A stretch of DNA of 64,000 nucleotides from Ophiodon elongatus. Taxonomy: Eukaryota; Chordata; Actinopteri; Perciformes; Hexagrammidae. The stretch is taken from NCBI GenBank assembly GCA_016806645.1, contig JACSYO010002062.1:2869501-2933500 (forward strand). Direction: 5' to 3'. The notes beneath the pieces are model-generated. The model was not told where the DNA came from. It was given only the letters and a program-made list of their open reading frames with translations, and made no database searches. Positions 48,260 to 61,707 of the stretch are shown here, one piece after another. The position numbers and the translations under genes were made by a program. The number at the start of each line of letters is the position of its first letter. The stretch's first letter is position 1.

Positions 48260-51200
48260 GTAAGTCATCTTACTCACACATTTATGAACCAGGGGTCCAG
48301 AGACATTTTGAGCATCAAACACTTCATTTCCTGCATTGTGGTGAATTTTTATGCACCAATTTATGGTGGAAATGTCTTTAGTCATGAGAAGGAAAACATA
48401 ACATCTAGAAGCCAGGTGAAAAATAGAATGTAACGCAGGAAGGCTCTCAGGCATTCTGTATTGCTTTTACATATTTGTTCACCTGTAGATCAACTAATAT
48501 TCATATTATCTCTGCTGAGTCAACACATATGTAGGCATGATTTACTCCTCCCTCCTCTTTTGTGTCTTTTGTTTGGTGGAAGTAATCACTATAAATGTGC
48601 CTTTGGCACCTTTTTTACATCCATGATACATGATTTATTTTTAATTAGTTTATAAACCCTTGGACTTTAATAGTTCATATGTGTTGCAGCAAGATTTCTG
48701 CTCATATTTCAAACTTAATGCATATTCAAAGTATATCCTACATGTCTGCTCTCCGAGAAGTCGTAACATTTTGAGGAACAAGTTACAACTTTAATCTCGT
48801 AATATTAAGAGAATGAAGTCGTCATTTTATGATAATAAAGTCATAACATAAAAAGAAAAAAAGATCCACCTGCTCTTAAAGTCGGCTGTGCATTATCCCA
48901 CGTCATTGCTCTGCGCTCAGCTGGTACGGTAGTATTCCCTTCAGAACCTTGTCTGAGATTCTCCGAATGAAATCAAGTTTAGGGAAGCGGCTGCGTGTCG
49001 AAACTAACTAAATCTCACCATTGTGTGACTTATCATCCACTCAAACGTTAACTTCACCACCTCGACGAAAGTGCAGCTCACAACCGCTTCACTACGTTTT
49101 TCAGTAGGAAGCGTCCCGAGGTAGTGAGGAGTCCCAAACAGAGCAAAGGTCTCTGTAAGTGAGGGGGCACGCAGGGACAGCAGCACACAGCTGCCGGTCT
49201 CGTAATATTGTAATATTTGCTTACTAACTCCACTTAATTCTGTAAATGTTTAAATTCTTTCCTTCTCACAGTGGCCCTAATACAGCAGTGGAGTTGACAG
49301 ACTAGACTAGATAATGAGAGGCTGTCCTGGAGAAACCTTTTCAATCAAACGTATCGCTGGAGACAGCTCAGTAGTGGCGGGATATTTGGTCGGGACGTGT
49401 CCCCAAATTCTTTGCCCTTGAATTGGATGCTGGTTGAGCATAAAGACATTCAAATCATGTACGCTTTCATTTAAAGCTTTTTATTGGGACAGAATGTGTC
49501 AACATCTCTAATTACTTCTATCTGTTTCTACACGTTGTCCTCTAAATAGTCGTAGTTTGGCATTTACTTTGTGATTAGCTTGTGTAAGCAAAACAGAAAA
49601 GACGTCTCCTTGTCTGTGTGTGTATTGAAGTCCCATCAGGTCCTCGAACGGTCTGCGCCGTCAGGATCACGCCTCTGACCACCATGAAAGGCTCCCCCGA
49701 CCTGATTCCTGCCGCAGGTGACGTATCCCTCCGCCTCATCGATCTCTCATTGCCCTACATCTGTGGGACACCGCATGCTCACTAAGACAACTCTTTAACT
49801 CACTTGCTAACAATGTCGGCGTCACGTGACCAACCTGTGTTGAGGCGGTACGAGCTCCTGCTGCTCTACTTCCCGCTCTGCCGGCGTGAACCGTGGCAAT
49901 TAGTTTTTTACAGGACAGTCGGATATTAATTTGATGGCCTGGTTCTGGTGTTGCAGTTCTATTTCGGTCATTTGGGCAACAGAGGTAGCAATAACTCGGG
50001 TTCCCAGCAGCCCTATAGCAAGAGTGCACTCTGAGAGTTCCGAATACAAGACCGTTATTACGCCTTGAACGATGAGGAGCCGCGAAGGTGACGCTCCTAT
50101 ATTTTGAACCCTTTTTTTTTTTCTTCAGGTCTGGACCCCAGCAGAGTGTGCAAGGGGAAAGGAGTGGTGACTCTGAGGGCCACCCGCGTCCACATAGACG
50201 ACGAGGGCCGCATCAGCACGGAGCCAAATGTCATCACAACACCAAGTAAGTCAGAGCGAGGGCCACAGCTGCTTCATAGCAACTCTATGCACGATGAAGA
50301 AATACGTAGCGGCCACTAATAGCTGCGTGACCATGTGAAAACGGGACACTGCTGTAGAATGTGACCAGACAACGTGAACGTTGCAGTGACTTGAAAAAAG
50401 CATTTCATCATATTCCGTCGTCGGAAATATTGCTCGCATGCCTTTTGGCAGTTCTGTTTTGATGTCAGGGTTACATAACGTGTCGTGTTTTCGAAGTGAA
50501 CCCTCGATAAAGGCCGCTATTGCTCATATTTTCATGTGAGCGTCAAAGAGCTTTATTGTTGCGTCCTGCCCACTTAACTTGGGAGCAGGCGCCTGGACTG
50601 TGGGCTTGTTTGTTGCGTACAGCACAGTAGAGCTGGACTGGAGGCTGGCCAAGGCTTTCGGGGGAGATGCTTTAATTGTTGTAGAGCCCGAATATAAAGG
50701 CCATCGGAACAAACAGCCTTTGCAGCTCAGTGAAAGGCCGCTTTGTTCTGATGACAAAGTTCAGAGATTGTGGGAGAACCTCTTTCTTTTTTCTTTTTTT
50801 TCTTTTTCTTTCCTGGACATATTAACATTTCTGAAAACCTCCATGGAAAGCATTCACGCCCTGCGCAATGAAAGAGATTGATTTGATCAGGAACTAGCTG
50901 GTACGGTTTCAGCTTCACTGAAATACGGTACTTTTTAGTGTCATCCCCAGTGTTTTTGTTTCTTGCGGTGCTGGCTGCCAAACTGAAAGGAGCTCTGGAC
51001 TCTTTTCAGGTGGCTGGACAAGCCAGATTAATGGAGACGGCTCTAAAGCAGGATTGGCTGAGGGGGGCAGCAACATCACAGCTGATTTACCTCCTGTAAA
51101 CAACACTCAGTGCCAGGTACGTTTTCTTCCTTCCCGTCGAACACAGCCTCTTTGTTTGGCAATGATGAGATTTCAGTGAAATTCCCTGGAAAGCTCTGTG

Positions 51201-54200
51201 TGAATCTTCTAATTTGACTGTTCCTTTTTCAGGCCAATTCACCAGAGAGCCTCAAAGAGAATCAGGCTCCGTCCTCCGCTGACGTTAAGAGCTGCATCAC
51301 GTCGACCTCCGGCTCTGTGTATCCCTGCACCAGCACAGTTAACCCCACCATAGTCCTGCTGCAGCACAACAGAGGTGAGCGCACCCGTCTGTGATGTCGG
51401 AGAGGACAGGGGTCATGAAGAGTTCACAGAAGGCATCTTATCAGTGACCCACTAGCGTGGTCCTGCTCTGCGCCACACGTAACCTTGTGCTTCCTCACTT
51501 TTGCTTCATTGCTGAGTCACATTTCATCGTGCTGTCCTTGTCTGTCTTTCTCTCACAACAGAGCAGCAAAAGCACCTTTCTCATTTTGAAGGTATGCACC
51601 GGGGTCTTGGTGATGTCTAATGGGTGTTTGTGACGTAGTTGTCATTTCTGAGCCTTCGCCGGCAGCAGTCCCGTTTTATTTTTTTTAATACAGAGCAATA
51701 TATTTATTTTTCCCAAACTGAAGCATCTGTCACCCTCCTGCTGCCTCGACACAGCCGGCTTAATGTGTTCGCCACAGGCCTTGTGGAGTTAATGAGTCGT
51801 GTTTAATTCATCGATGTGTTGGAAGGAGAACGCACCAGACAGAAACATCACGGCCACGAGATCTTTTCTATATGTTCTTCTGCAATTCACATTCTGTTTT
51901 TTGTTAATTGCAGACCCACGTCAAACCAGATTTAATTTCATGTCTGTGTGGCATGCGAGATTCTACACTTTCTTCCACTGACGTGACACCTGACACATCT
52001 CATTCTCGGGGGCCAAGTGTCACATGCTGCATATGTGCGACAGAGTTTACCTCGGACTCAGACGTTTGTGTCACTGAATGCCATTATTGCCATGGAGTGA
52101 GCAAACAAGAGCGGAAAATTATAAAAGAACGTAATTTCAATATTCCGTGTTGTAAGGGCTTGGGGGGGGGTGCTCTTTGATGACACTTCGTAAGCATTTG
52201 TGCACATATTTTGCACAAGAAATGCAATTTTTTTGATTTTTGTCAGGTATTTCATGTGTTGCTACAGTCATACTGTCTTGATATTCGCACACTCTTCTTT
52301 ATTTGGTGGTGCAAAACCCATTATGTGAGGTAAAATGAAACAGACCCCCCCCCGATTATAGGTATAAAAAGCAAAATCTTGACGTGATCAGCAGCAAAGT
52401 ATTTCAAAATATGTTGTGCACAGCATGAGGCATATGACGTACGGTACCCATAGACTCTCTACGTAGGTTGAAACACATACTAAGCCGACACTTGTTTGTT
52501 TTTTAAGCTTCGTATTATGTTGCCTGTATGCGGCCCACATTATCTGTATATCCCATGCTAGTCAATGCAATACTTACATCTATTGTCGTGCTGTGTGTCA
52601 TTATAAATGTGTGAGTTTTTGTTGTTGTCTGGTATACAGTGTTTTTGATGTGGTTTTTTATTTTAATTTTATAACAGACCCGACTCCAGAAAGGGACAAA
52701 AGCCCTGATCCTGGGAGAGACTCTGTCAGTCCAGTCCCTGATATGGACTGGAAGAGGCTGCGGCTGTCACTGCACTCCCCTGTCCTCGGTCCTCTCAACA
52801 AGCCCATTGTCCCCGTACGGGTGAGCAACTAAACCTTCTGTCAAATGAAGACAAATCTACTCGCTGCGGATGTGTCACGGGCCTTTTGTTCAAATGATAC
52901 ATGGGTCTTTGATGTAACAGTATAATAGTTAGTATTTATAGAGAGCACATCACCAGATGTTGTTGTTTCAGAGCATTCAGCATAAAGAGTTATGCTGTAA
53001 AAGAAACAGAATTTTAAATCAAGAAACATTTTAAATGGTGTTCCCCTTTAGCGTTACACTTGAACCCGCTACTGCTGGAAAATCACAAATGTTGACATAT
53101 TTGTTTGCTATATTTGTATCTCCACGTCTAAAATTTCAGAACACTGAGAAGTCCAAAGACTGGTACAAGACGATGTTCAAACAGATCCACAGAATACCTG
53201 GTGAGAGGAAAATCATGTTTTATTTTGCCGGATCAGTTTTGCCCGTGGTGTTCCTCTCTGTTGGTGGCCAACCCCTGTGTGTGTGTCCAGATGTGTGTTT
53301 GTATGTTGTGTCACGCTGTGCTCTGTCTCTCCATCACTGTGCTCAGAGCCTATTGAGGAAAACCCTTACCGCCCCACCTACATTTTCCCCGACAACTATG
53401 ACATTCAGATGAAATCAAAAGGTATCCGATGGCAGTGACTCCGCTCTCGCTGGCTTTACTGATCTGCAGCCATCCTTTTCCCTTTCAAATACTTTGGCTG
53501 TCACACCTGCCCCTCTGTGGCAAGTACAACACCACATAACTTGAAGATGCCCAAAGTATTTGAAAGGCTTTTACCTAATATTTCCCAACGTCTGTTCTCA
53601 TACCATAGAGCCACTGTCTCCATGAGTTTTAGATACACTGCAGGTTTCGTGCAGATTTCCTGATTTAACTCCGTTTTGCTGTCGTGGGACATTTTCAAGA
53701 TCAGCAGGCTTTTTGAATTCAATGGGCTTTTTTTTATTTTTTACACAAGATATTTTGACATGTCACAATAGGAAAAGCAGAAGTGTACATGATGAAATAA
53801 ATGATGGCTGAATTCCATTTTCCTGCTTGAGGGTCCCAGGGTCCTGGTATTATGCATGCTGGCTCACTGTCCCACTGTCATGATACTTGAATGGAACAGA
53901 GCCATCGTCCATGTTGTTAGTGACACCTGTGCTTTTCCTACTATGACAAATGGTCCAAATGGCTGCCGTGAAGAAGGCCTATGGGCTGAATGGTACACAT
54001 ACAGTTAAAGGCACAACCTGTGATTCAAACAAAAGTCTCGTCTCACCACTCAGAACATAAGATTACGCGTACACTCTTTAATTAATTGACAGGCTGTAGA
54101 GATAAGACTTTTGACACTTTAAAATTGTGACACACTTAGTCCACCAATTTTACAAACGAAGGGCAGTCTACTCGTCCGGAGTAGCGACCCTGATGACATC

Positions 54201-54670
54201 ATCGGTGTTATCTCGGACAAGGAGTTGCATTATGGGAAAATGTAGTAGCCAGTGTTCTTGGAGCTGATACGAGGGACAAATAGTCAGGATAGCTCAGCCT
54301 CTGCTGCATCAATTTTGACAATATCTTTTTTTTTTATCTGTCTCTTACGAGTCCCCCAATTTAATGGAAGTGAAATACTAAATTGCTGGAATACCCCTTT
54401 AATGTTTTGCGAGGCTGTTATTGGCAACGTTTTAGTGAAAATACTGCAGCGTCTAATTAATGTTGTCACAAAAATAATGGGTTCGGCCTTTAACATCATA
54501 CACGATACATTGACATCGACATGTTGACAAGGATGATGCACGAAGCCTTGTAGTGCCGTTCTACTTTCTCTTCACAAGCTGTAACAATTACTCATGCTGT
54601 TCTCTTGTTGCTGGTGATCATCTAACATTTAAAGCTTCAGACGTTTTGCTCCATTTTTTAAATGTCATGA

Positions 54671-54705
<35 letters not shown>

Positions 54706-57700
54706 TATCATCATGAAGCAGGAGCGCATCGTCAGTCTTTTGACGCAGTGCACTGTTCTTGCCACTAGATGCTGCTGCAGTCCTGCACTGAGGCTGTGGG
54801 CTGTGCTGCCCTGTGTAGAGTCCCTCAGGCAGTATGAAAGCCTTCAGACTGTGTAGCGCTCCTAACAAGCTTCACCAATCAATGTTTAGTAGATGGCTCA
54901 GGTTCGAGTCACGCTCCTGGTTTTAGCTTTAAGGTCTGTCGGCCGTGGAGAAGGAGGACAAGATTTGTCCGAGGAGAAAGAGCCTGAACGCTTATATTTT
55001 TTCGTCAGTCGCTCTCCGTCTCCGCTTGACATGATTCCCTCCTTGTGTGGTTGTGACTGATAGGATTCTGTAAATGTCATCTCACACAAATATATATCCC
55101 TCATACAGAGATAACTCTGATTGTGGCAGTCACGACTTTTTTTCTTTTGCTTTACTCTGCATTATTTATTCAGAGCCTCGATGCTTGTCGATGCCTGCAT
55201 CCCATTTTTAGCTCAGTAATGCTTCCTGTAAGTGCTTTGATTTGACACTCTTTGATTGTGTTTGGGGAACCTGTAATGCTCGGCCTAATGGAAGGTGTGA
55301 GGGGTGTGTGTGTGGGGGGGAGGTTTAAAGCCTTATGAATTATTTAGTTCGGGGCTATATTCATTACTTTTCAAGCACCAGAGCACAGATAGCTACAAGT
55401 TGTAATAAATATTTCTTGGTTGTTGTCTGCGCCTCTTTCAGATGATTGTCCCACCCCCTTCGGTTACTTGGAAGATGGTGAGTTTTGGATTCGGGCTTTC
55501 GTTGATGCACAACACCATTATCAGTATTCATGTAGAGCATGCGGCGTACATGATTTCAAACTTAAACATTGGTAACATTTCAGTTGATGAAGGCGTTAAT
55601 GCTGTTGACGTGCGCGTCGACATTGTTGTGCCTGTGTTTTTCAGTGCGAGCGGTGCCTCGCTCAAAAAGCGACGTGGATGTGGATTCAAGAGGCCGGTCG
55701 ATGCCTGTGCCAACGCGCTCCTCTTCCCTCAGACCCTCCGCCAAAAGGTCAGCGTCCTCCATCTGCTCCAGTCCCTCCTCCGTATGGCGTTCACTTTGAT
55801 ATTTAGTACAAAAGCACAGTTCTGTTCATGTTTGTTCGGGAAGAAAGGAGACGTTTACAACTCAGAATGCAAGACGTGAAAAATGATATATGTCAACATG
55901 AATATACTTCTAAATGGACGAATCCTCTTTATGTTTTTCTGTGATATAAAATAATGTTTGTAATGGTAGCTCTGATGTTCTCACAGTGTGATGTTAAAGT
56001 CACGTTTAGTGTCTTGTGACGAGCGGTTTCTTGTTTGTTGTGTTGCTCTTTATTACACACAGCGCTAGTGAGCGTGGCTAAAGATGGCTGTGCACAGCAG
56101 AGCAATATCTGCTTTCTGACTTTGCAAGTCTGATGTTATTTTGTCCGCACTGGCTTCCACTACTGTGTCCCCCAGTTTGTACTGGAGGTATGATTATTCT
56201 CACCCCTTCACACACGCACACACACGCACGCACACACACGCACACACACACGAACAAACACACACATACACATGTCAGCACTGACACAAAGACGCTCTGC
56301 TCTCAGAGAAATGAGCGATAGAGTGATGAAGGAGGACAGGTGACGGAGGATAAACTGTTGCCCACTAGAGCTGCAGATGACATGTCGAGCCCTGACCTTC
56401 CTCTTTCCTCGGGTAATGAGGGGGCGCCGCGAAGCATGTCTTTGTAAAAAATAAAATGTTGCTTGATGTTCTTGACGCTCAGAAAGAATTTAATTCAGAA
56501 AAAGAGTTTTCTGTGTAGCGAGAGAATCGGTGTAGGGTGTTTCTCATTCAAGAGTCTTATTTTCGTCCGTTCATGAGTCATAACTTTGGCGTTGGCTATC
56601 TATTACTGTAAGAAATTCTCCCAGGAAATGTAGCGCTCTGGTTTGTGTCACTGGCTCCAATCTTGTTTGCCTTATCGAGTTACCGGTTTGGCTGAGCCGT
56701 GAATTGGATTTTCTGCCATATCATCATTAGAGGAAGAGAGCGAGAGAGAGAGAGAGAGAGAGCAGGGATAATGAGGGCGGACGTCATGTTTGGGAAAAAA
56801 ACAAACAAAATAATATCTTAGCCTACATGCTGGTTGCCATGGAGACTACTTGATAAGGATTGGCTCTCTTCCATCCCGCACCCCACCCCTCCCTGACACC
56901 CGCCCCTCCAACAGGAACGAGTGGGAGCCCCCGGATAAAAAGGTAGACACCAGGAAGTACCGCGCCGAGCCCAAGAGCATCTTTGAGTACGAGCCGGGCA
57001 AATCGTCGGTGCTGAAGCTGGAGAGAACGGTATGCTCGCCGCCTGCCTGTCTGTCTTCCTCTTTCTCTCCCTCTCTCTCCCTCCTTCTTTCCGTGTGCAT
57101 GTCTGTGTAAGCTGTCCCCCCACTCTCTACCCACCACGCACACCCCCACTCACCACCGCTGTATCTATGCTCCCGGGTGGCAGCCTCACTAACAGCTCGG
57201 ACGGCGACGTATGTGTAGCCTGAATCGCCATGTGCACCACATTCCTAAAGGGTGTCCTGTTGCGGTGACAGATGATCCTGCCGGGCAGCGGGGGAGTATC
57301 GCTTACAAGGAGAGCCATTGTCTCCCCTGTCTTCAATTTAAGGTTATTGGGTCGAATCGGCTCGGTGTGAGAAGGATCCCAGCGCAGACACAAAACATGG
57401 ATCCTGTGTGTGTTTTCTTGAGGGGGGAGTGTAACGCTCTCTGCCCCACTTTCGTCTCCAGCCTCAGCAGTTTGTGCGCGGCTTTATTCGGTGTCCTTGA
57501 GGGTTGTCTTTTGATGATGAGCTTTGTTCCATATGATAGATAATTGGCAGCTGCTCCCGAGATCGACAGTGTAATATTTACCAAAGGAGAATGCGTACAT
57601 TTTGCATTTAGATTTCCCAGTTCTCAAATCTGTTATGATAGAGGACACGGATGTGATCAGTCTTGTGAAGAGGTAGATGATTATGTAATTACTGTTTGTC

Positions 57701-60700
57701 TGATGCTTCGGTGACATCAAGCTAGTAGATGTCGCTAGCCAAGACCTGGCCCGATCCCAGTGGCAACAAATACACTCATTAGAGAGAGTTTGCCCCAGTT
57801 CATCCTGGGAACGCTGAGAAATAATGGACTCGGTTGTTTTTCAATTACAAGCTCAGTTGTTATGGGTCAGGATTCCTGTTACGTTAGCTGGTCACTTTCT
57901 ACGTCAGGTCTATTGTTTTTACTCTCTGGTGCTTAAAGATGTATTACTTTAGCCCTTATATAAAACACGTATTTTTAAAGATTGTTATATCACATCTCTG
58001 AGAATTGCATGTTTTGTTAGTCGTCATCGTTATGTGTCGGCTGATTCGATAGAATAAAATGAAAACAATTAATATGCAGTCTGCACTTTGAATAATAGCC
58101 CTTTTTGGGTAGTATTTTTTAATGAATTACCTGTATGCCCATATGTATATTGAAACTGTTTTTGGTTGCTGAACTCAAACCTCCTGTCCATACTCGACGG
58201 TATGTAGAGGAGAAACAAGTACAGTGACCCGTAACTGTCTTAATGTGTGTGTGAGTGTCGTATTAAAGGAGGAATTCGATATTTCGGGTAATATATGCCG
58301 ATGTGCTTTCTTGTGAAGAGTTAGATGAGTAGATTGACACCGCTGTCATATTTGTCCAGTAAATATATAGCTAGAGCCAGCCGCTACTTAGCCTAGCTTA
58401 GCTTAGCATAGCATAAAGACTGGAAACCGGAGGAAACAGATCGCCCGGTAACAGCACCTCTAAAGCTCAGTGATCGTGTTACTGTTGGAGCTGCAGACGG
58501 TTTCCAGTCTTCATGCTAAGCTAAGCTAATTGGCTGCTGGCTGTGGCTTCATATTTATCGAACAGACTCAACAACGGTGTCAATCTTCTCGAGTAAAGGA
58601 TCAAAGTCTCAAACTATTCCCTTAATATAGACTTGAATAAATGTGAAGCCTGTCCTTTAATTCCCTTCCTCCATGAGAACACCTACAGTGCTGCTGATGA
58701 TTTACGGTGTTGGGCTCAGTCACCAACATCTGATCGGCTCATTACCTTGGTGTGTGTATTCTGTGCTGTCTGAACTGTCTTCTCTTTGTCTCTCTCCTCC
58801 TCCTCTTGTCGCCATGCCCCTAGACTCAGGATGTAAACCCAGAAGATGTAGATTTAGAGAATGAGCCTTGGTATAAATTCTTTTCAGAGATGGAGGTTGA
58901 CAAAGCGGTAAGTGGCCGCTGTCTTTAAAGTGACAGTATTTTATTGCATGCGATAACATCCATGTTCAAATAATGCCTAAAACAAACTGTGTCTGTCTGT
59001 AAGGGCTACTCCAGTCTCTGCTTCCACTTCCACTTCTGATTTTGTACTGAATAATGGATTTATTGATCCTGCACATAAAAGCTTATGTGACAGCATGTGT
59101 AAGGGGAAAACGTGTTTCCTCTTGAACTAAATTTACTACCATGTGTCCCATCAACGTTGCTTATTGAGACCAACGTTTATACATCCCTGTTTTTAATCAT
59201 AAACCTCTTTGTTAACTTGAACTGTTTTTGGATGTATTTCAGCAATCCCATCGCAGCAAACTTTTCTCTTTTTTTTTTAAGCATTTGACATAGCTATTCG
59301 TCATCCCTCGTCATCACCTCATACACTTTAAAAGGGTTTTTAACCCCCTCAGTGTCTAAAATAGTCGAACTGAGATCTATTTTTGCCCTCTTCAAAAGTG
59401 TCTCAGCTATTTATTTGTATCTGTGATGCTGAGTCTGTCTGACCACTTTACGTTAGCTGTGGCTTTTACCCTGCACAATTTAGACAGTAGGCATTTAATA
59501 TTGTTTAGAGTTTGTTATACTCGTAGTAGTAGCGCAGATGCCCGTGATAAAGTATCGATTAAATCATCACAGGGCTGTTTTGAGTTATCGCCATCCTTTT
59601 TTCTGTACACGGGCTCTCGCGATCTCTTGCCAGCCGTGGCCGTACCCCTGCTCTTCTTCCATGTTGTTAACTCAACGCCCAAGAGGAACTCACTCCGGGA
59701 GTCTGCAGTCCTCACAAGCATTAGGCTCCAGGATAATAATAATAATTGCTGCCCATCTGCTATCTGGTACGTTTACCAAAATAACCAAACGGGCGCGGGC
59801 ATGTTGGAGCGGCACTCAAAGTGGCGCGGAAGTCCGTGCCTCGGGCCTTAGTTGGCACCAGACAAGCGGCACTGTCCGCCTACGAACAGATGTTGGTTCC
59901 CCTCGCTCTCTGTCAGTCGGAGCCACACCGCCACACCCTGGATCATATGAGGTGGCACCACTCGCTACCACATGAGGTCATGTCCTAGCATCAGCCAGAC
60001 GCAGGGTCTCCAGCTCCAGGTCCGTGTCTATGTGGAGGAGGTTTAGCGGTGGAGGCGGCCGACTCGGTCTCATGGCAGCCTGGAGGTTTGCCAGATGATC
60101 TTGGCTTGATGACTGGCTCCTGTTTAATGTCAAAGTCACTTCTAAAGCTGCACCTGGTATGCGTAGTATTTGACCTTAAGGCCCAGCCAGACACTCTGGC
60201 TCATTGGAGTTTGATTGACATATCAGCACTCACTTGGTATTACCGGTGGAGAGATACGGTTGGAGGTTTGCAAAACACCACAGTGCTCAGGGGTTAAATG
60301 AAGAGCTCTGGTCCAGTTTGCTCTTATTCTTATTGAACCACTTCCACTCACTAAGTTGTATTACTTGACAGTGTTAATAGTTCCTCTGATTGACATCTTT
60401 ATAACCGTCTTCTTGGGGTTTCACACCGCTAATTAGCCAGTTGTCAGCTAAATACCTCTAAAGAGCAGGCTTAGTGTAAGTCACACATTAGATAATCCTA
60501 CGAGACTCCACTATTTTCTCTTCCTCTTCATCCCGTCCTGTCCAATCATCCTTACTCGTCCACCGCTCCTCGTCACCTAGAAGCCACTCGGGTGAGAGTG
60601 ACACTTGTGTATACTCACAGTAATGGTCCTCTTGATTAATATTAACAAGGAAAACACACGCAGTGACAGTTACGGTCAAACACAGGCCCATCCATGTACG

Positions 60701-61610
60701 TGGCTAGCTGGAGCTAGACATCCACACTTAGCGCGCGCCCCCACCCCCACCCCCACCCCTCTACGACCGACAGAGTGACTCCATCTGGGGAGCATGTGCA
60801 GACGAGGGGGCTGCTGCCACACAGTCTCAGCGCTGAGTTACATAGCACCCCCTCTTACCCCCCACCCCCCCACCTTCCGGCACCTGACTTATTCTAAAGG
60901 AGGCGACTCTGTAAGCCCGCCAGCTCATTGTGCTTTCATATTTAACCTCTGTTACACACTTGGCCTTTACCTTTAAGCGTTTAGCGGAGATGAGACAAGG
61001 GGGGGATGGGGAGGGGGGGCTATAACAGGCCCTTCACACTGGGGGAGCTGTTTGTTTTCACGAGTACACATCAACACAAATAAGGTGCTGGAAAGAATGA
61101 GATTCATGTTACCATGACCTACTCATGATCGCTATTTTGAATATGAAAGCGGCCCTGAGTGGCCGGGGACACCTGTTAGGAAACTTGCGCACAAGAATTT
61201 TGCAGAAACGTAGTCATCAGTGCTCCACTGACTCACCGAGGCATTCATTCGTGTCCATATACAGCTCCGGACGTGCTGCACTCTCGCTGCTCCGAGCGAG
61301 AAGTTTCATCCTCGGTGTGCGTCTTCATCTGATGAGTCCGTTTTTTAGCGTCTCGTTTTTATACGCTCTCTTCCTGTCTTCTATTCGCCCCCTTTTTTTC
61401 ATTAGCTGGATAAAAAGGCCCCTTGTGGTAATCTGATGTGAAGTGATGTCAGTGTAGGATTAGTACAACACAGTTTTACCGTTTTAAAGAAAGAAAGATT
61501 CACATAAAGTGACACTAATCAGGCATCTTGTAAATAACCAGATTAAGATGCCATTCCTTTACTCCAGATAAGCTTTCCATGCTTGTTTCCTGTTTACTTT
61601 CCACTGATGC

Positions 61611-61707
<97 letters not shown>

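Noticed and set aside
54900..54925. GGTTCGAGTC resembling a tRNA T-arm/B-box
   Set aside because: No matching acceptor stem, A-box or anticodon arm at the right distance.
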